Shown here one piece after another: positions 8,101 through 16,269 of a DNA stretch of 57,596 bases. The notes below the pieces were generated by a model. That model was given only the letters and a program-made list of their open reading frames with translations. It searched no databases and was not told the origin of the DNA. Every line of letters begins with the position of its first letter. The first letter of the stretch is position 1. The translations under genes were made by a program, and so were the position numbers. This stretch comes from Opitutia bacterium (lineage in GTDB: Bacteria; Verrucomicrobiota; Verrucomicrobiia; Opitutales; T3Sed10-336), in the NCBI GenBank assembly GCA_003566885.1, contig PXBO01000081.1, positions 1 to 57,596 of the forward strand, given 5' to 3'.

Positions 8101-11097
8101 AAGTTCGGAACCATTGCCATCAATGGTCGACGCCGAAACCCAGGGGAGATTGAGTCCGCGAACCCGCTGCAGCAGGTTGCCCAGAGTGTCGTCCCCGCTT
8201 TCGCTGGAGGGCACCCAGAGGTTGTTGGATCCAACCATCCCATCCGGGGAGAATTCCAAGGTAATGGCACTTTTGAGGAGCCCGTGTTCGTAGAGAACCT
8301 GGGTGGTACCCGGTTCGACGGAAACCAGTTCCCCGCCTTCCATACCTTCGTCGGGGAAGGTGACCCAGGTGACCGGTTCCTCTTCCTCGTCCGGATCGTC
8401 CGGATCGGGCTCTGGCGGGATTGGAGCGAAGGCGAATTCGAGATTCCCCTGCGGCCCGACTTCGTTGTAAAGGAGCGTGATGGCGGGCTCGCCGTCTTCA
8501 TCCGTTCCCTCGGCGGCGGTAAGATTCAAGACCGATCCCTGGATCGCCAGCAGGAGTCGCTCACGGCTTTCTTCGACGTCCTCACCGATGACAATCAGCA
8601 CGGTTGCCGGATCGCGGAGATCGATTACTTCTTCCTCGAAATCAAAATCCGGGTCGTCTTCATCCTCTTCAAATTCTTCGACAAAAACGAAGTTAACGGG
8701 ACCGATGGCGATATTGGCGCCCACTTCCGGATCCGGGTTCACGCGGAGGCTGATGGTACCGGTGGCGGGAGTGTCTCCGATCCCTTCCGGAAAATCGTCG
8801 AACTCGAAGAGTGCGTTAAGGTAGCGGATTAAGTTCCCACGGGTCACCTCAAGGCTTGGGCCGACAATGACTGGAATTGCGTCCGGAGAAAGCCCGATTT
8901 CCGGGTCGAACTGGATGCCAGCACCGACGAATTGGAAAACTTGGGTCGTTCCCTGATGCTGGAAAATATAGAACTCACCCACTGAAGGATTCTCCGCCAG
9001 CGGGCCGACGAGGAAGGTGCCACCGGTGGTGGGGTTGGAGATGTTCGGAAGGTCCAGCGCCATCAAATTCTGAATGGCATTGGCAATATTGTCACGGGTT
9101 CCCCGCGCGGTTCCGGCGATCTGAATTTCATTCGGCGTCTGAGGCTCACCGGTTACGAACGTAAAGACCGATTCGAGGCCCGGACGGGTTTCGATGATCA
9201 ATTGATCGCCCGCCGTCACATTGGTGGTGGTGGCGCCGTCCATTCCTTCAAAGCCAATCACACCATCCAGGTTCGTTGTCTGAATGGGCTGATTTCCCGC
9301 CTCACCCTGCGCTGTGTTCTCCAGGAGGATAAGCGGATTCGGAGACTCACCCTCACTCATCGCGGCGGCGGCGCTGATGGTCAATGGCGAGGCGTTGATG
9401 GCATCGCGCAGGCGATTGCGGGTCGCTTCGCGGTTGGAACCCACGACCAACCGAACATTTCCTTCACCGAGTTGGTACCCCTGGGCTACGGAGTTGGCGA
9501 ACTCCCAAGTCACGGAATTGACACCGTCGTCGATCGTGATGGTACGCCTTTCGACTTCGTTAGGGATGGGATTCTCCAAGAACTCGATCGCCCCGGTGGC
9601 ATTCACATCGGGATTGAAGCTCAGCAGACCCGTGGCCGGGAGGGTTTCGGGAAAGGTAATGATGGCTTGTTCTGGACGTCCGGACAAGGTGACCGAACCG
9701 GTGGCCGGACTGTTGAAGAGATTCAAGGCCTCGGAAGCAAAAGCCACATACCTTCCGTCGGGTGTAATCGCCGGAGTATAGCTGTGGCCATCGGCAGGAA
9801 ACGACCCGCCGGCCATGTCGAACCCGACACTCATGGGTACCGTCCGGTTGGATCTGCGATCATGGACGAAGACATCCCAGTTCGCGGTGGTCGATCCGAG
9901 GTTGGTGGCTCGTGATTGAAACGCGATATGCCCGGCATCGCCGCTGATGACCGGATTGCGACTGTGCCCCCCGATCGCCTGCGACCCGCCGTCAGTCACG
10001 TTCACCCGGCGAACGGCTCCGGTGTTCAGGTTGTAAAGATAGATGTCCGCGAAATTATTGGTATCCTGGCCCGGCGGAAGGAGATTGCTCGCTTCCGATT
10101 CGAAGGCCACGAAACGATGGCCGCTCTCGGGGTCCGGATCGCTTACGCTGGCGTTGAAGCTGGGCCCGTTGGCCGCACCGCCATTGGCACCCATTGAAAT
10201 CCGTCGGAGATCGCCGCTGAGCCGGTCGAAAACATAGACGTCCGAATGAGCGTTCACCGGTCCGGAAACAAGATTGGTGGCGGTGGAATGAAAGACAACG
10301 AAGCGCCCGTCGGGGGAGATCTTGGGGTTCAAACTGTTGCCGTTGGAAAACTCGAGCACGGCGGCGGGTTTGCTCACCAAGGTGACCGAACCGTCGTTCC
10401 GATCCTGAAGGAAAATATCGACGACATTGGGTGAAGGGGCGCCGATAACTTCACCTTCGGCGTCGACAATTGGAGGCGAGAGATTGGTGGCGGTGGACGC
10501 GAAAACCACGAACCGGCCGTCGGCACTGACCGAGGGGTTCTCGCTGTTGCCGTCAGTGTTGAAAACGCCGTCCGACACGTTGAAATCGAATTCCTCGTCG
10601 GCGATGTTCGGAGATCCAAAACCGCGGCTTAGCAATGAAGTCGTTGGGAACCGCCCCATTCCCTCGGATTGAAGAACGATATTGACCGAACTCGAATGAG
10701 TGATTGCGGGGGAAATAGGACCGATATCGCCGTAAATCTCGAAGGTGACGTAAAACTCACCGGTCAGGTTGCCCGGCATGAACTGCACCCATTCGTACTC
10801 GTGCGATTGGCCGGCATACAACGAGCCGGAAAAGGTCTGCAGCATGTGATCCCGGGATTGACGGAAATTTTCGGACGGCGGCCCCGGGGTCAGGTGGACG
10901 TCGAGCCAGTAATCAGCCTCACCTCCCGGCACATCTGCCGTATTCTGAACCGTAACCGACATCATGACGGGATCGCCCGGGAAATAGGTGCCGTTTTCGA
11001 CCGAGAAAGACATCACGGAATTCTGCCCGAAGGCGTTCACCCAAAAAATTACAGGGGTTAATGCAAGTCCGAAAAACAGCTTGGTAAAGGTCTTCAT
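5113..11097 (-). CDS. Giant secreted protein: interrupted PD40-like propeller, repeated beta modules, Ig-like and DUF4214 domains
   Basis: A 1994-aa exported protein of unknown function. A signal peptide (residues 1-24, ending NAFGQ) is followed by a CARDB-like beta domain (25-145). PD40/TolB-like blades with the pattern xxISPDGRFVVFxSxATNL occur near 188, 258, 325, 380 and 442, and resume near 1304 and 1454. Between them (about 505-1250) lie some seven divergent copies of a module of about 100 aa with the pattern VTFEF...VPVVLG...TRDxLIxAI...L.N. Then come an Ig-like domain (1530-1623), tandem DUF4214-like segments (1630-1770, YASLLGRQPTELELQ) and a Trp-rich C-terminus (1905-1994). A D/F run at 1325-1335 comes from a 6-bp microsatellite. 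No catalytic motif is visible; a surface adhesin or structural role is inferred. Confidence 0.85.
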   Translation of the reverse strand: MKTFTKLFFGLALTPVIFWVNAFGQNSVMSFSVENGTYFPGDPVMMSVTVQNTADVPGGEADYWLDVHLTPGPPSENFRQSRDHMLQTFSGSLYAGQSHEYEWVQFMPGNLTGEFYVTFEIYGDIGPISPAITHSSSVNIVLQSEGMGRFPTTSLLSRGFGSPNIADEEFDFNVSDGVFNTDGNSENPSVSADGRFVVFASTATNLSPPIVDAEGEVIGAPSPNVVDIFLQDRNDGSVTLVSKPAAVLEFSNGNSLNPKISPDGRFVVFHSTATNLVSGPVNAHSDVYVFDRLSGDLRRISMGANGGAANGPSFNASVSDPDPESGHRFVAFESEASNLLPPGQDTNNFADIYLYNLNTGAVRRVNVTDGGSQAIGGHSRNPVISGDAGHIAFQSRATNLGSTTANWDVFVHDRRSNRTVPMSVGFDMAGGSFPADGHSYTPAITPDGRYVAFASEALNLFNSPATGSVTLSGRPEQAIITFPETLPATGLLSFNPDVNATGAIEFLENPIPNEVERRTITIDDGVNSVTWEFANSVAQGYQLGEGNVRLVVGSNREATRNRLRDAINASPLTISAAAAMSEGESPNPLILLENTAQGEAGNQPIQTTNLDGVIGFEGMDGATTTNVTAGDQLIIETRPGLESVFTFVTGEPQTPNEIQIAGTARGTRDNIANAIQNLMALDLPNISNPTTGGTFLVGPLAENPSVGEFYIFQHQGTTQVFQFVGAGIQFDPEIGLSPDAIPVIVGPSLEVTRGNLIRYLNALFEFDDFPEGIGDTPATGTISLRVNPDPEVGANIAIGPVNFVFVEEFEEDEDDPDFDFEEEVIDLRDPATVLIVIGEDVEESRERLLLAIQGSVLNLTAAEGTDEDGEPAITLLYNEVGPQGNLEFAFAPIPPEPDPDDPDEEEEPVTWVTFPDEGMEGGELVSVEPGTTQVLYEHGLLKSAITLEFSPDGMVGSNNLWVPSSESGDDTLGNLLQRVRGLNLPWVSASTIDGNGSELLISNLTPGGVDTIVLNIDFTGDPGIFQEFPIPTQEGEFHLPRDGAVLSFNDTANTATFEFIQEGMGAGPGVIGVPVGQSAADTRDYLIRAILESNLNVTVLDTTTDQPAVRIVNNRRGAIPDPNHVFVVAENFPEGVIVELLEGRDNPVPGESFSLSDGSSVVTFEFVEEAGDESPGNVPVVLGPDEQVSITFENLVDAIRDTNLQIAVVPGIQGGAPSVSLTNWTPGPVGNVAITTVPSVIPSFQVSGMSGGGFQGNGLPQIYVHDRDANETGVYDEAVPGGFVTEAISLTPLETFSSFGSLEPAISADGRYVSFRTPGAGTDLEFDFDFDFDEDGNIILPPGLFSTTGLQPLTVERSDGVIFPNVYGPVLTTAIGGPIETTDDDNPIVFSQEIVLQDRIQNFTESGITSRIYVRDRETNINERVSVNRFGEGPGFGQFDSGTLNVPSSSRNAVMSADGRYVIFVSDNGPFTFRTAPAPQPNAGDGGFRGGALSAGITNRNPLNNNGFRNIFIHDRNFPTDIDQPEPTFPPFVNLINPVDGAQLSLGVAHQLRASAFANTGHGGAVIESVEFLINGSVEATVGATPYAINWQPDQVGTYSIVARARDNRGEVASSRVATVTVSQIDPVARDSDFVRRGYASLLGRQPTELELQQANSRLASGAISRQRFIADLMDSQDFEEVLVNAYSAYRVILGRPPTDAEMQEAVGMIRMFEGVDDDDDVDLPDDIPDGLIVANVARVLGLIQLTESLLTSAEFVGRFGGVYLAGLNREYIEFLFSNFGRSPSNIDLVRGNLLIEGGEGVEELGRLNYAVALIGGLLFVDEANPQSSVTIRIPGSVRENHRRVAMYYGLTQEIPDAATRSRLHSGSRTDAVGVTLGSPAYINSIRTFFGSVVQVERHTKESDWLGQYDDRQFDYGTHSGWIRHSEHGWWYRPSNDTDWTYDQILRSWVWTNPSVYPFMYLDSEQTWLFYYEGGNPDSRWFFNYKVDEWQQVD

Positions 11098-11558
11098 AGA
11101 ATAATAAAAACGCGATCTTCAGTAAAAAGGCTGCGTGAGAAAAAGGTGGAAATCAAGCGATTTAGGTATGCGACGTGGTGGACCGGCCGAAAGATCCCGC
11201 GCATATTCTCCTTCGAGAGCAGGACAAAACGCCCGGCATTACTCAACCAGAAACGTTCGCCGGGAAAGAAGTCGGATTGGAATTGGTGGTCTGGATCTCA
11301 TAAGCTTCTCTTGATTAGTCGGTAACGGTCAAAGTCGTGCCGGAGGTAAATCCTGATCCTCACAAGAATCTCGGCTAGGCGAACACACCCTCTAGCAAAG
11401 AAGGTTCGGCAGGTGAGGTAAAGTCTTAAAATCGGCTTTTTCCACAATGAACAACGGGAAGGAGGGAGCGGGATGGCGTGACCCACGCCGGAGTGATTCT
11501 CATTGGCCGGGATTGATCCCGGTCGATCTGTTTTCCTTTAACTGCAGCCATCATATCA
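11098..11558. other. Intergenic region, no gene seen
   Basis: 461 bp between the giant protein start and the exonuclease stop. It should hold the promoter of the giant protein; its 5' leader is AT-rich with no Shine-Dalgarno sequence. Two short perfect hairpins lie downstream of the exonuclease: 11475-11489 (6-bp stem, 3-nt loop) and 11507-11522 (6-bp stem, 4-nt loop). Neither is followed by a clear T-run on the minus strand. A 62-codon open frame at 11298-11486 shows no recognisable protein features. Confidence 0.5.
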
Positions 11559-12428
11559 TCAGGAAGGAAAGCGTTTGGCCGCCTCCTGCAAAATTCCGTT
11601 CATTTCCATCGCTTTCAGAAACGCCGCCAGACCCTGCGGATCGGCTTTTCCCGGCTCGATGGCAGGCAGCGTTAAATCGGAGCGCAGATTCGTCAATTTC
11701 AGGTTCAACAGCAGGTCCTGATGTTTCTCCGCCACCTGACCGCGAAATCGGTCCGGTTTAAGGGATCCGGCGTGACGGATAACGCCATCCACATCTCCAT
11801 ACTGCCGCAACCACTTGGAAGCGGTTTTCAGCCCAACACCGGCCAACCCGGGGATATTGTCGGACGCATCCCCGGTCAGGGCCAGCAGGTGGGCGATCTG
11901 CGACGGAGGAACACCGAATTTATCCTCGACCCCACGGGGATCCAACTCCTGAAATCCGCTCTTCACCTTGGCGGTGGGAACAGGTACGAGCATGGTGATG
12001 CGATCATTGACGCATTGCGCCAGATCCTTGTCGGCCGTCAGCATCAGAACATCTTGATTCTCGGCCGAGAATCGCTTGGCCAGAGTCGCAATGACATCGT
12101 CGGCTTCCACCTCGGCCAGTTCCATGGTCGTCATTCCCGAGAGATGCGAAAACTCCTTGAGACAGGGCAGTTGTTGTGCAAGCGCCTCCGGCATGCTCGA
12201 GCGCTGTTGTTTGTAATCCGGGAGCAACTCCAACCGCGCCGAATCCTCACCGGAATCAAAAACCACCACCGTCAGGGTCGGCTGATACACATCCTGCACC
12301 CGCCACAGCGAACGCACCCACCCGCGAAGGGCATTGGTCGGGAATCCGTCCGATCGGCTCAAATCGGGAATCGCGTGAAAACAGCGATACGCAAGATTCA
12401 ATCCATCTACTATGAGACACCTGCCCAT
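11559..12428 (-). CDS. Stand-alone 5'-3' exonuclease (Pol I N-domain/FEN-like)
   Basis: This 289-aa protein has the metal-binding motifs of the PolA 5' nuclease/flap-endonuclease family: IVDGLNLAYRCFHA at the N-terminus, VVFDSGEDSARLELLPDYK, the acidic AEVEADDVIATLA, and LTADKDLAQCV. It ends with the helix-3-turn-helix LTGDASDNIPGLAGVGLKTA. No polymerase or 3'-5' exonuclease domain follows, and the length is normal for the free-standing form. It should cleave RNA primers or flaps during replication and repair. It lies downstream of the pilus-like operon but is separated by a strong terminator (12452-12475), so it probably has its own promoter in the gap of about 60 bp. Confidence 0.9.
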   Translation of the reverse strand: MGRCLIVDGLNLAYRCFHAIPDLSRSDGFPTNALRGWVRSLWRVQDVYQPTLTVVVFDSGEDSARLELLPDYKQQRSSMPEALAQQLPCLKEFSHLSGMTTMELAEVEADDVIATLAKRFSAENQDVLMLTADKDLAQCVNDRITMLVPVPTAKVKSGFQELDPRGVEDKFGVPPSQIAHLLALTGDASDNIPGLAGVGLKTASKWLRQYGDVDGVIRHAGSLKPDRFRGQVAEKHQDLLLNLKLTNLRSDLTLPAIEPGKADPQGLAAFLKAMEMNGILQEAAKRFPS

Positions 12429-12451
12429 GCTGCCGAAGTTAAAAAAAGAAA

Positions 12452-12475
12452 GGCCCCGCCGTTTCCGGCGGGGCC
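12452..12475 (-). terminator. Intrinsic terminator after the secretin gene
   Basis: A perfect 10-bp G/C stem (12452-12461 and 12466-12475) with loop tttc. On the minus strand it is followed by TTTC and a T7 run. It lies 14 bp past the secretin stop and closes the pilus-like operon. Confidence 0.85.
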
Positions 12476-12489
12476 CTTCTTAAAGGATT

Positions 12490-15291
12490 CTATTCCTCGC
12501 CGCGTATCCTGGGAACGGGACCGCCCGGAGTGACGTGGGTCGGGACCTGGAAGGTGGAGCCGGGAGAGACGTTGCGCAGTTCCTGACTTCTCAGGGAGCC
12601 GCCCGGGCTCACGAGGTTGGCTGAAACAAAAATCAGCAGGTTGCGCTTGGTACTGGCTTCGCCCTCACTGCGGAACAAGCGGCCGAGGAGAGGAATATCG
12701 CCCAGTACCGGAACCTTGTCCTTAACCGTCCTGACTTCCTCCCGTGTCAGACCCCCCATGACCAGAGTCGCCCCATCCCAGATTGTCACTCGGGTTTGGA
12801 TAGACCGGGTGGCGAAGATGGGCTGGAAGAATCCGGATGGAATCGTAACGGTGGTATCTCCCTGAATGGCAATACTGGGACCGCCGTATTCCACAAAGCC
12901 TTCGAATTCGGTCACCTGCGGGTTCAGCTCCAGGCTGATGCTCCGCTCATCGTCCTCCACCGTGGGTGTCACCGTCAGTTCAACCCCGACGTTACGGGTC
13001 TGGAAGTTCTGCGGCGTGCCCGCAGTGATCGTCACCCCGCCGGTCGCCACGCCACCGACTCCCGTGCCCCCGGCCTGGCTGACCTGACTCTGGGCATCGG
13101 AGTACTGCTCAGGAAAACGGAATTCCTGGGCGACGATGATCTGAGCGGTTTCGCCGGAAAGAACGGTGACCTTTGGCGCGCTGAGCAAATCACTCCCGGT
13201 CTGACGCGAGAGGGCCCGGATGGTTGCATCCACCCCAAAACTCCCGATACTGCCGCTCAAAACCGCCAGGTTCCCCGCGGTCCCGGCCAAAGGCAATTCA
13301 CCCGGCAGGTCGGGAGCTCCCTGGGGAATGGATAAGCTGACATCGGGGCTGTCGACCGTTATCGATGAACCCGCATCGATGCCGGTTCGTGACTGAGACA
13401 GCGAGCGGTTGTCCGTTCCAAACACCTGACGGAAACCTCCTACGACCTGACGGCCCGAGCTGTCAATAATTGGAAGGGTTGTAGCGGGATCGATCTGCGG
13501 AGTGCCTCCGCGCTGCAACTCATAATTAAAGCCGAGTTCATCAAGAGCGCCCTGCTGAACTTCCAAAAAGCGCGCCTCGATTTCAACCTGGCGAACATCC
13601 GCATAGCGGGAAAGGAGGTTGCGAATCCGTTCCAGGTTCCGAGGGGTTTGGGTCACGATGATACCGGATCCGTCGTAAACCAGGTTGGTGCCTTCGGGAA
13701 AATTGATGCCGGCGCCAACGAAGAACTGGCGCAAACCCTGGCTGACCTGACCGCCGCCTTCCTGCGGGGCGGCAAAAGGATCGTCAGCTTCTGGGGCGGC
13801 GGCCCCGGCTCCGGTCATGCGAATCAGCGTTGCCTGAGCGATTCCGAAAATTTCGGTCTGCAAATCGGTACGAACGTCATCAGCCGGCGAAACCACTACC
13901 ACATCGCGTTCCACTTCATACCGGAACCCGACATGATCGACAATGAAGTCGAGGATGCGTCCAAGTGACATGTTGCGGAGGGTGATGCTGACGCCAGGAT
14001 TGAGCTGATCCCGGTCGCGCAACACGATATTCACTCCTTCGTTGTCATCATCGTACTCGCGGGAGATATCGTTCAGGGTGGTGATTACCTGGCGGAGGGG
14101 AACGTCACTGAAATTAACGCTGTCGATGACGATTTCACGCAATTTCACCGCAATCGGAGATTCCTCATCGGGCTCTTCTTCCTCGATATCCGCGAGCCAA
14201 ACCTGGGGACGCCGCCAGGAGTCGGCGACTTCTTCCAGCAATTGGGCGCGGGTACGCTGGCGGTTCAGGTGGGCGGTGGAGGCCCGCTCGGCGGAAATCC
14301 GTTCCATGAAAGCTTTCGCCTGCGCGTTATTGGAATCCATGGCCTCAACCCGGCGAAAAGTATCTTCGGCGCCATAAAGGTCGCCACTGATAAACTGGGC
14401 TCGGCCCTGTCGCAGCAGTTGGCGAATCCGTTCCCGATCTTCCGGAAACTCCGGGTTGATATCTTCGATTCGGATATAGCTGGGATCATCGAGACCACGG
14501 ACGACTTCCCGCGCGGCCTGCCGGGCTTCCATATTCGATTCCTCGTACCCGTCGTAAATAGCCAGGGTCTCTTCCGCGGCTACGACCTGCCCCGCACGCA
14601 ACTGGGCGAGTGCTTTTTTCGCCACCGCTTCCGAACGCACTTTCTTAAGCTCAACGATCAGCAACGCGGTGCGAATGTTGTCGGGCAACTCTTCGAGCAC
14701 CGCTTCGATCTCGTTGACGGCCCGGTCGAACTCTCCCGCCGCGATCCAATCCGGCGCCGCGGACAGCACGGCCCGGGCTTCGATACTGGCGGCTTCGATT
14801 CGACGAATCTCTTCCAAGGAGACTTCCCGATCCTCCAGATCAGCGATGAACTCCTCATAACGCGAGCGTTGCTCGGGAAATTCTTCGATGATTGCATCCG
14901 CGATTCGCCGCGCTTCTTCGGCATCGCCGCGATTCCGCGCACTCGCCGCCTGGGACCAGAGTCCGGCGATTCGGATACTCTCTCCAGGATCCCGCCGTTC
15001 GGTGGCCGGTGTCGGCTGGCCGGCCGGCCTGGCTTCGATCGCGGTTTCCACGTTCTCCAGCAGTCTCTGTACGCCCCGGTCTTCAGGTGCAATCGCCTGC
15101 AGTTCCTGAAGTTTTTCCCGTGCGGTTTCCAGATCCCCGGCGTTCCGTGCGCTCAGCGCTTCCGACATCAGGCGGATCTTGGTTTCGGTTTCCGTTTCAG
15201 CCAGCAAGGGAGTTACATAAAAACCGGAGCCCAGGAACAAGCAACTGAGGAGGATGGTCAGGAGTTTTTTCGTCGCTTGGTAGATTTTCAT
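12490..15291 (-). CDS. Secretin-family outer-membrane pore, Amuc_1098-type
   Basis: A 933-aa GspD/PilQ-superfamily protein. After a signal peptide (MKIYQATKKLLTILLSCLF...PLLAE) comes a long helical, TPR-like region (about 35-360) with repeats such as ARNAGDLETAREKL and ARNRGDAEEARRIAD. STN-like (about 385-470) and N1/NolW-like (about 535-585) domains follow. The C-terminal secretin domain (about 690-890) carries the hallmark KVPVLGDIPLLGRLFRSE and NLLIFVSANLVSP. The N-terminal TPR extension and gene order match the Akkermansia Amuc_1098 family. The start at 15291 gives a normal signal peptide; 15315 adds MFLQLSRI. It is last in the operon, 133 bp after the Amuc_1099-like gene. It would form the outer-membrane gate. 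Confidence 0.9.
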   Translation of the reverse strand: MKIYQATKKLLTILLSCLFLGSGFYVTPLLAETETETKIRLMSEALSARNAGDLETAREKLQELQAIAPEDRGVQRLLENVETAIEARPAGQPTPATERRDPGESIRIAGLWSQAASARNRGDAEEARRIADAIIEEFPEQRSRYEEFIADLEDREVSLEEIRRIEAASIEARAVLSAAPDWIAAGEFDRAVNEIEAVLEELPDNIRTALLIVELKKVRSEAVAKKALAQLRAGQVVAAEETLAIYDGYEESNMEARQAAREVVRGLDDPSYIRIEDINPEFPEDRERIRQLLRQGRAQFISGDLYGAEDTFRRVEAMDSNNAQAKAFMERISAERASTAHLNRQRTRAQLLEEVADSWRRPQVWLADIEEEEPDEESPIAVKLREIVIDSVNFSDVPLRQVITTLNDISREYDDDNEGVNIVLRDRDQLNPGVSITLRNMSLGRILDFIVDHVGFRYEVERDVVVVSPADDVRTDLQTEIFGIAQATLIRMTGAGAAAPEADDPFAAPQEGGGQVSQGLRQFFVGAGINFPEGTNLVYDGSGIIVTQTPRNLERIRNLLSRYADVRQVEIEARFLEVQQGALDELGFNYELQRGGTPQIDPATTLPIIDSSGRQVVGGFRQVFGTDNRSLSQSRTGIDAGSSITVDSPDVSLSIPQGAPDLPGELPLAGTAGNLAVLSGSIGSFGVDATIRALSRQTGSDLLSAPKVTVLSGETAQIIVAQEFRFPEQYSDAQSQVSQAGGTGVGGVATGGVTITAGTPQNFQTRNVGVELTVTPTVEDDERSISLELNPQVTEFEGFVEYGGPSIAIQGDTTVTIPSGFFQPIFATRSIQTRVTIWDGATLVMGGLTREEVRTVKDKVPVLGDIPLLGRLFRSEGEASTKRNLLIFVSANLVSPGGSLRSQELRNVSPGSTFQVPTHVTPGGPVPRIRGEE

Positions 15292-15424
15292 AATGCGGGA
15301 CAATTGAAGGAACATTTTGAATTAAAAGGCAAAGATTAATTTTTAAAAGTGAAAGGACCAGCCTGACAAATCAGCAATCGAAGCGAATTTCCCCGGGACC
15401 CTGTGCCATTGCATCCGCCCGGGG

Positions 15425-16243
15425 CTAGAATCGTTGTCCGGGGCGAAGGGTGGACCTACGAGGTTCATCGCGAGCCGGACTGTACTTCAACATTATGACC
15501 TCGGGGGGATCGACCGTGTATTCTTCAACAACATACGAGTACTCGCCGACATCGAACATCTCGCCGGGACGAGCGTTGATCGTGCGAGGCGGATCTTCCG
15601 AAGTGGTGACGACGATCGCCGGCTCATCAAGGTACTTGGTCTCTTCCTCCAGAAGCAAGACTTCCTCTCCGGTGCGCCGATCGAAAATCACCGCTTCCGG
15701 AACTCGTGTGACCACTCCGTTTCGCTCTTCCCGGCGAACGTTAAAAGAGCGCACCTCAATATCCACCTCGGGAACCTCACGGTTTCTTCGAGTGAGAATC
15801 ATCTCACCGGTTTCATTGTCGAGAAAGGTAATCAAGGGATCTTCGTCGCGGCCGGCGAATCCCGTAAGCTGAATTCGGTAGGGTTCCTCCTGAAACCCGA
15901 TGAACTCGATCTCCAACTCGGCAACTTCCCCTTCCCTGGGGCCGGGAGGCCGGGGAACGAATATGTCGTCAACTTCGTTGTAGAAAATGTACGGCGGAGT
16001 GAAGATGTCGTAAATCCAGGCATCCCCGGCGCTTTGGGGTTGCGGGGTTTGCCACACGGGAAACTCCAGCGGCACCTCTTCCCTTGGAGTCATCTCGTAT
16101 TGATAGACGTTCGAGACCGGAGGGAGATCCGTATGAAGCGCGCCCGCGATCTCCTCGCCCCTTTGAAAGAAAAGGACCGACAGGCCGATAAGAACGAGCA
16201 GTGATAACGCGAGGAGGATTTTATCGTAATTCTTGCTAAGCAT
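15425..16243 (-). CDS. Amuc_1099-family pilus-like system protein
   Basis: A 272-aa protein with one N-terminal membrane helix (KILLALSLLVLIGLSVLFF) and a periplasmic part rich in beta-strand-like, charged segments. A PilP-like reading is possible: GEVAELEIEFIGFQEEPYRIQLTGF and INARPGEMFDVGEYSYVVEEY resemble inner-membrane lipoprotein/PilP-type domains that contact secretins. I assign it to the Amuc_1099 family mainly from its position between Amuc_1100-like and secretin genes and its topology. It starts 26 bp after the preceding stop. A 7-bp GC stem with a long loop lies just after its stop (about 15392-15423) but lacks a T-run. Confidence 0.75.
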   Translation of the reverse strand: MLSKNYDKILLALSLLVLIGLSVLFFQRGEEIAGALHTDLPPVSNVYQYEMTPREEVPLEFPVWQTPQPQSAGDAWIYDIFTPPYIFYNEVDDIFVPRPPGPREGEVAELEIEFIGFQEEPYRIQLTGFAGRDEDPLITFLDNETGEMILTRRNREVPEVDIEVRSFNVRREERNGVVTRVPEAVIFDRRTGEEVLLLEEETKYLDEPAIVVTTSEDPPRTINARPGEMFDVGEYSYVVEEYTVDPPEVIMLKYSPARDEPRRSTLRPGQRF

Positions 16244-16269
16244 CTTTCAACGATTCTAGAGGCGTTCGC

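Noticed and set aside
15392-15423. Hairpin after the Amuc_1099-like gene as a terminator
   Set aside because: The 7-bp stem has a long loop and no T-run on the minus strand, and the secretin gene downstream most likely belongs to the same operon.
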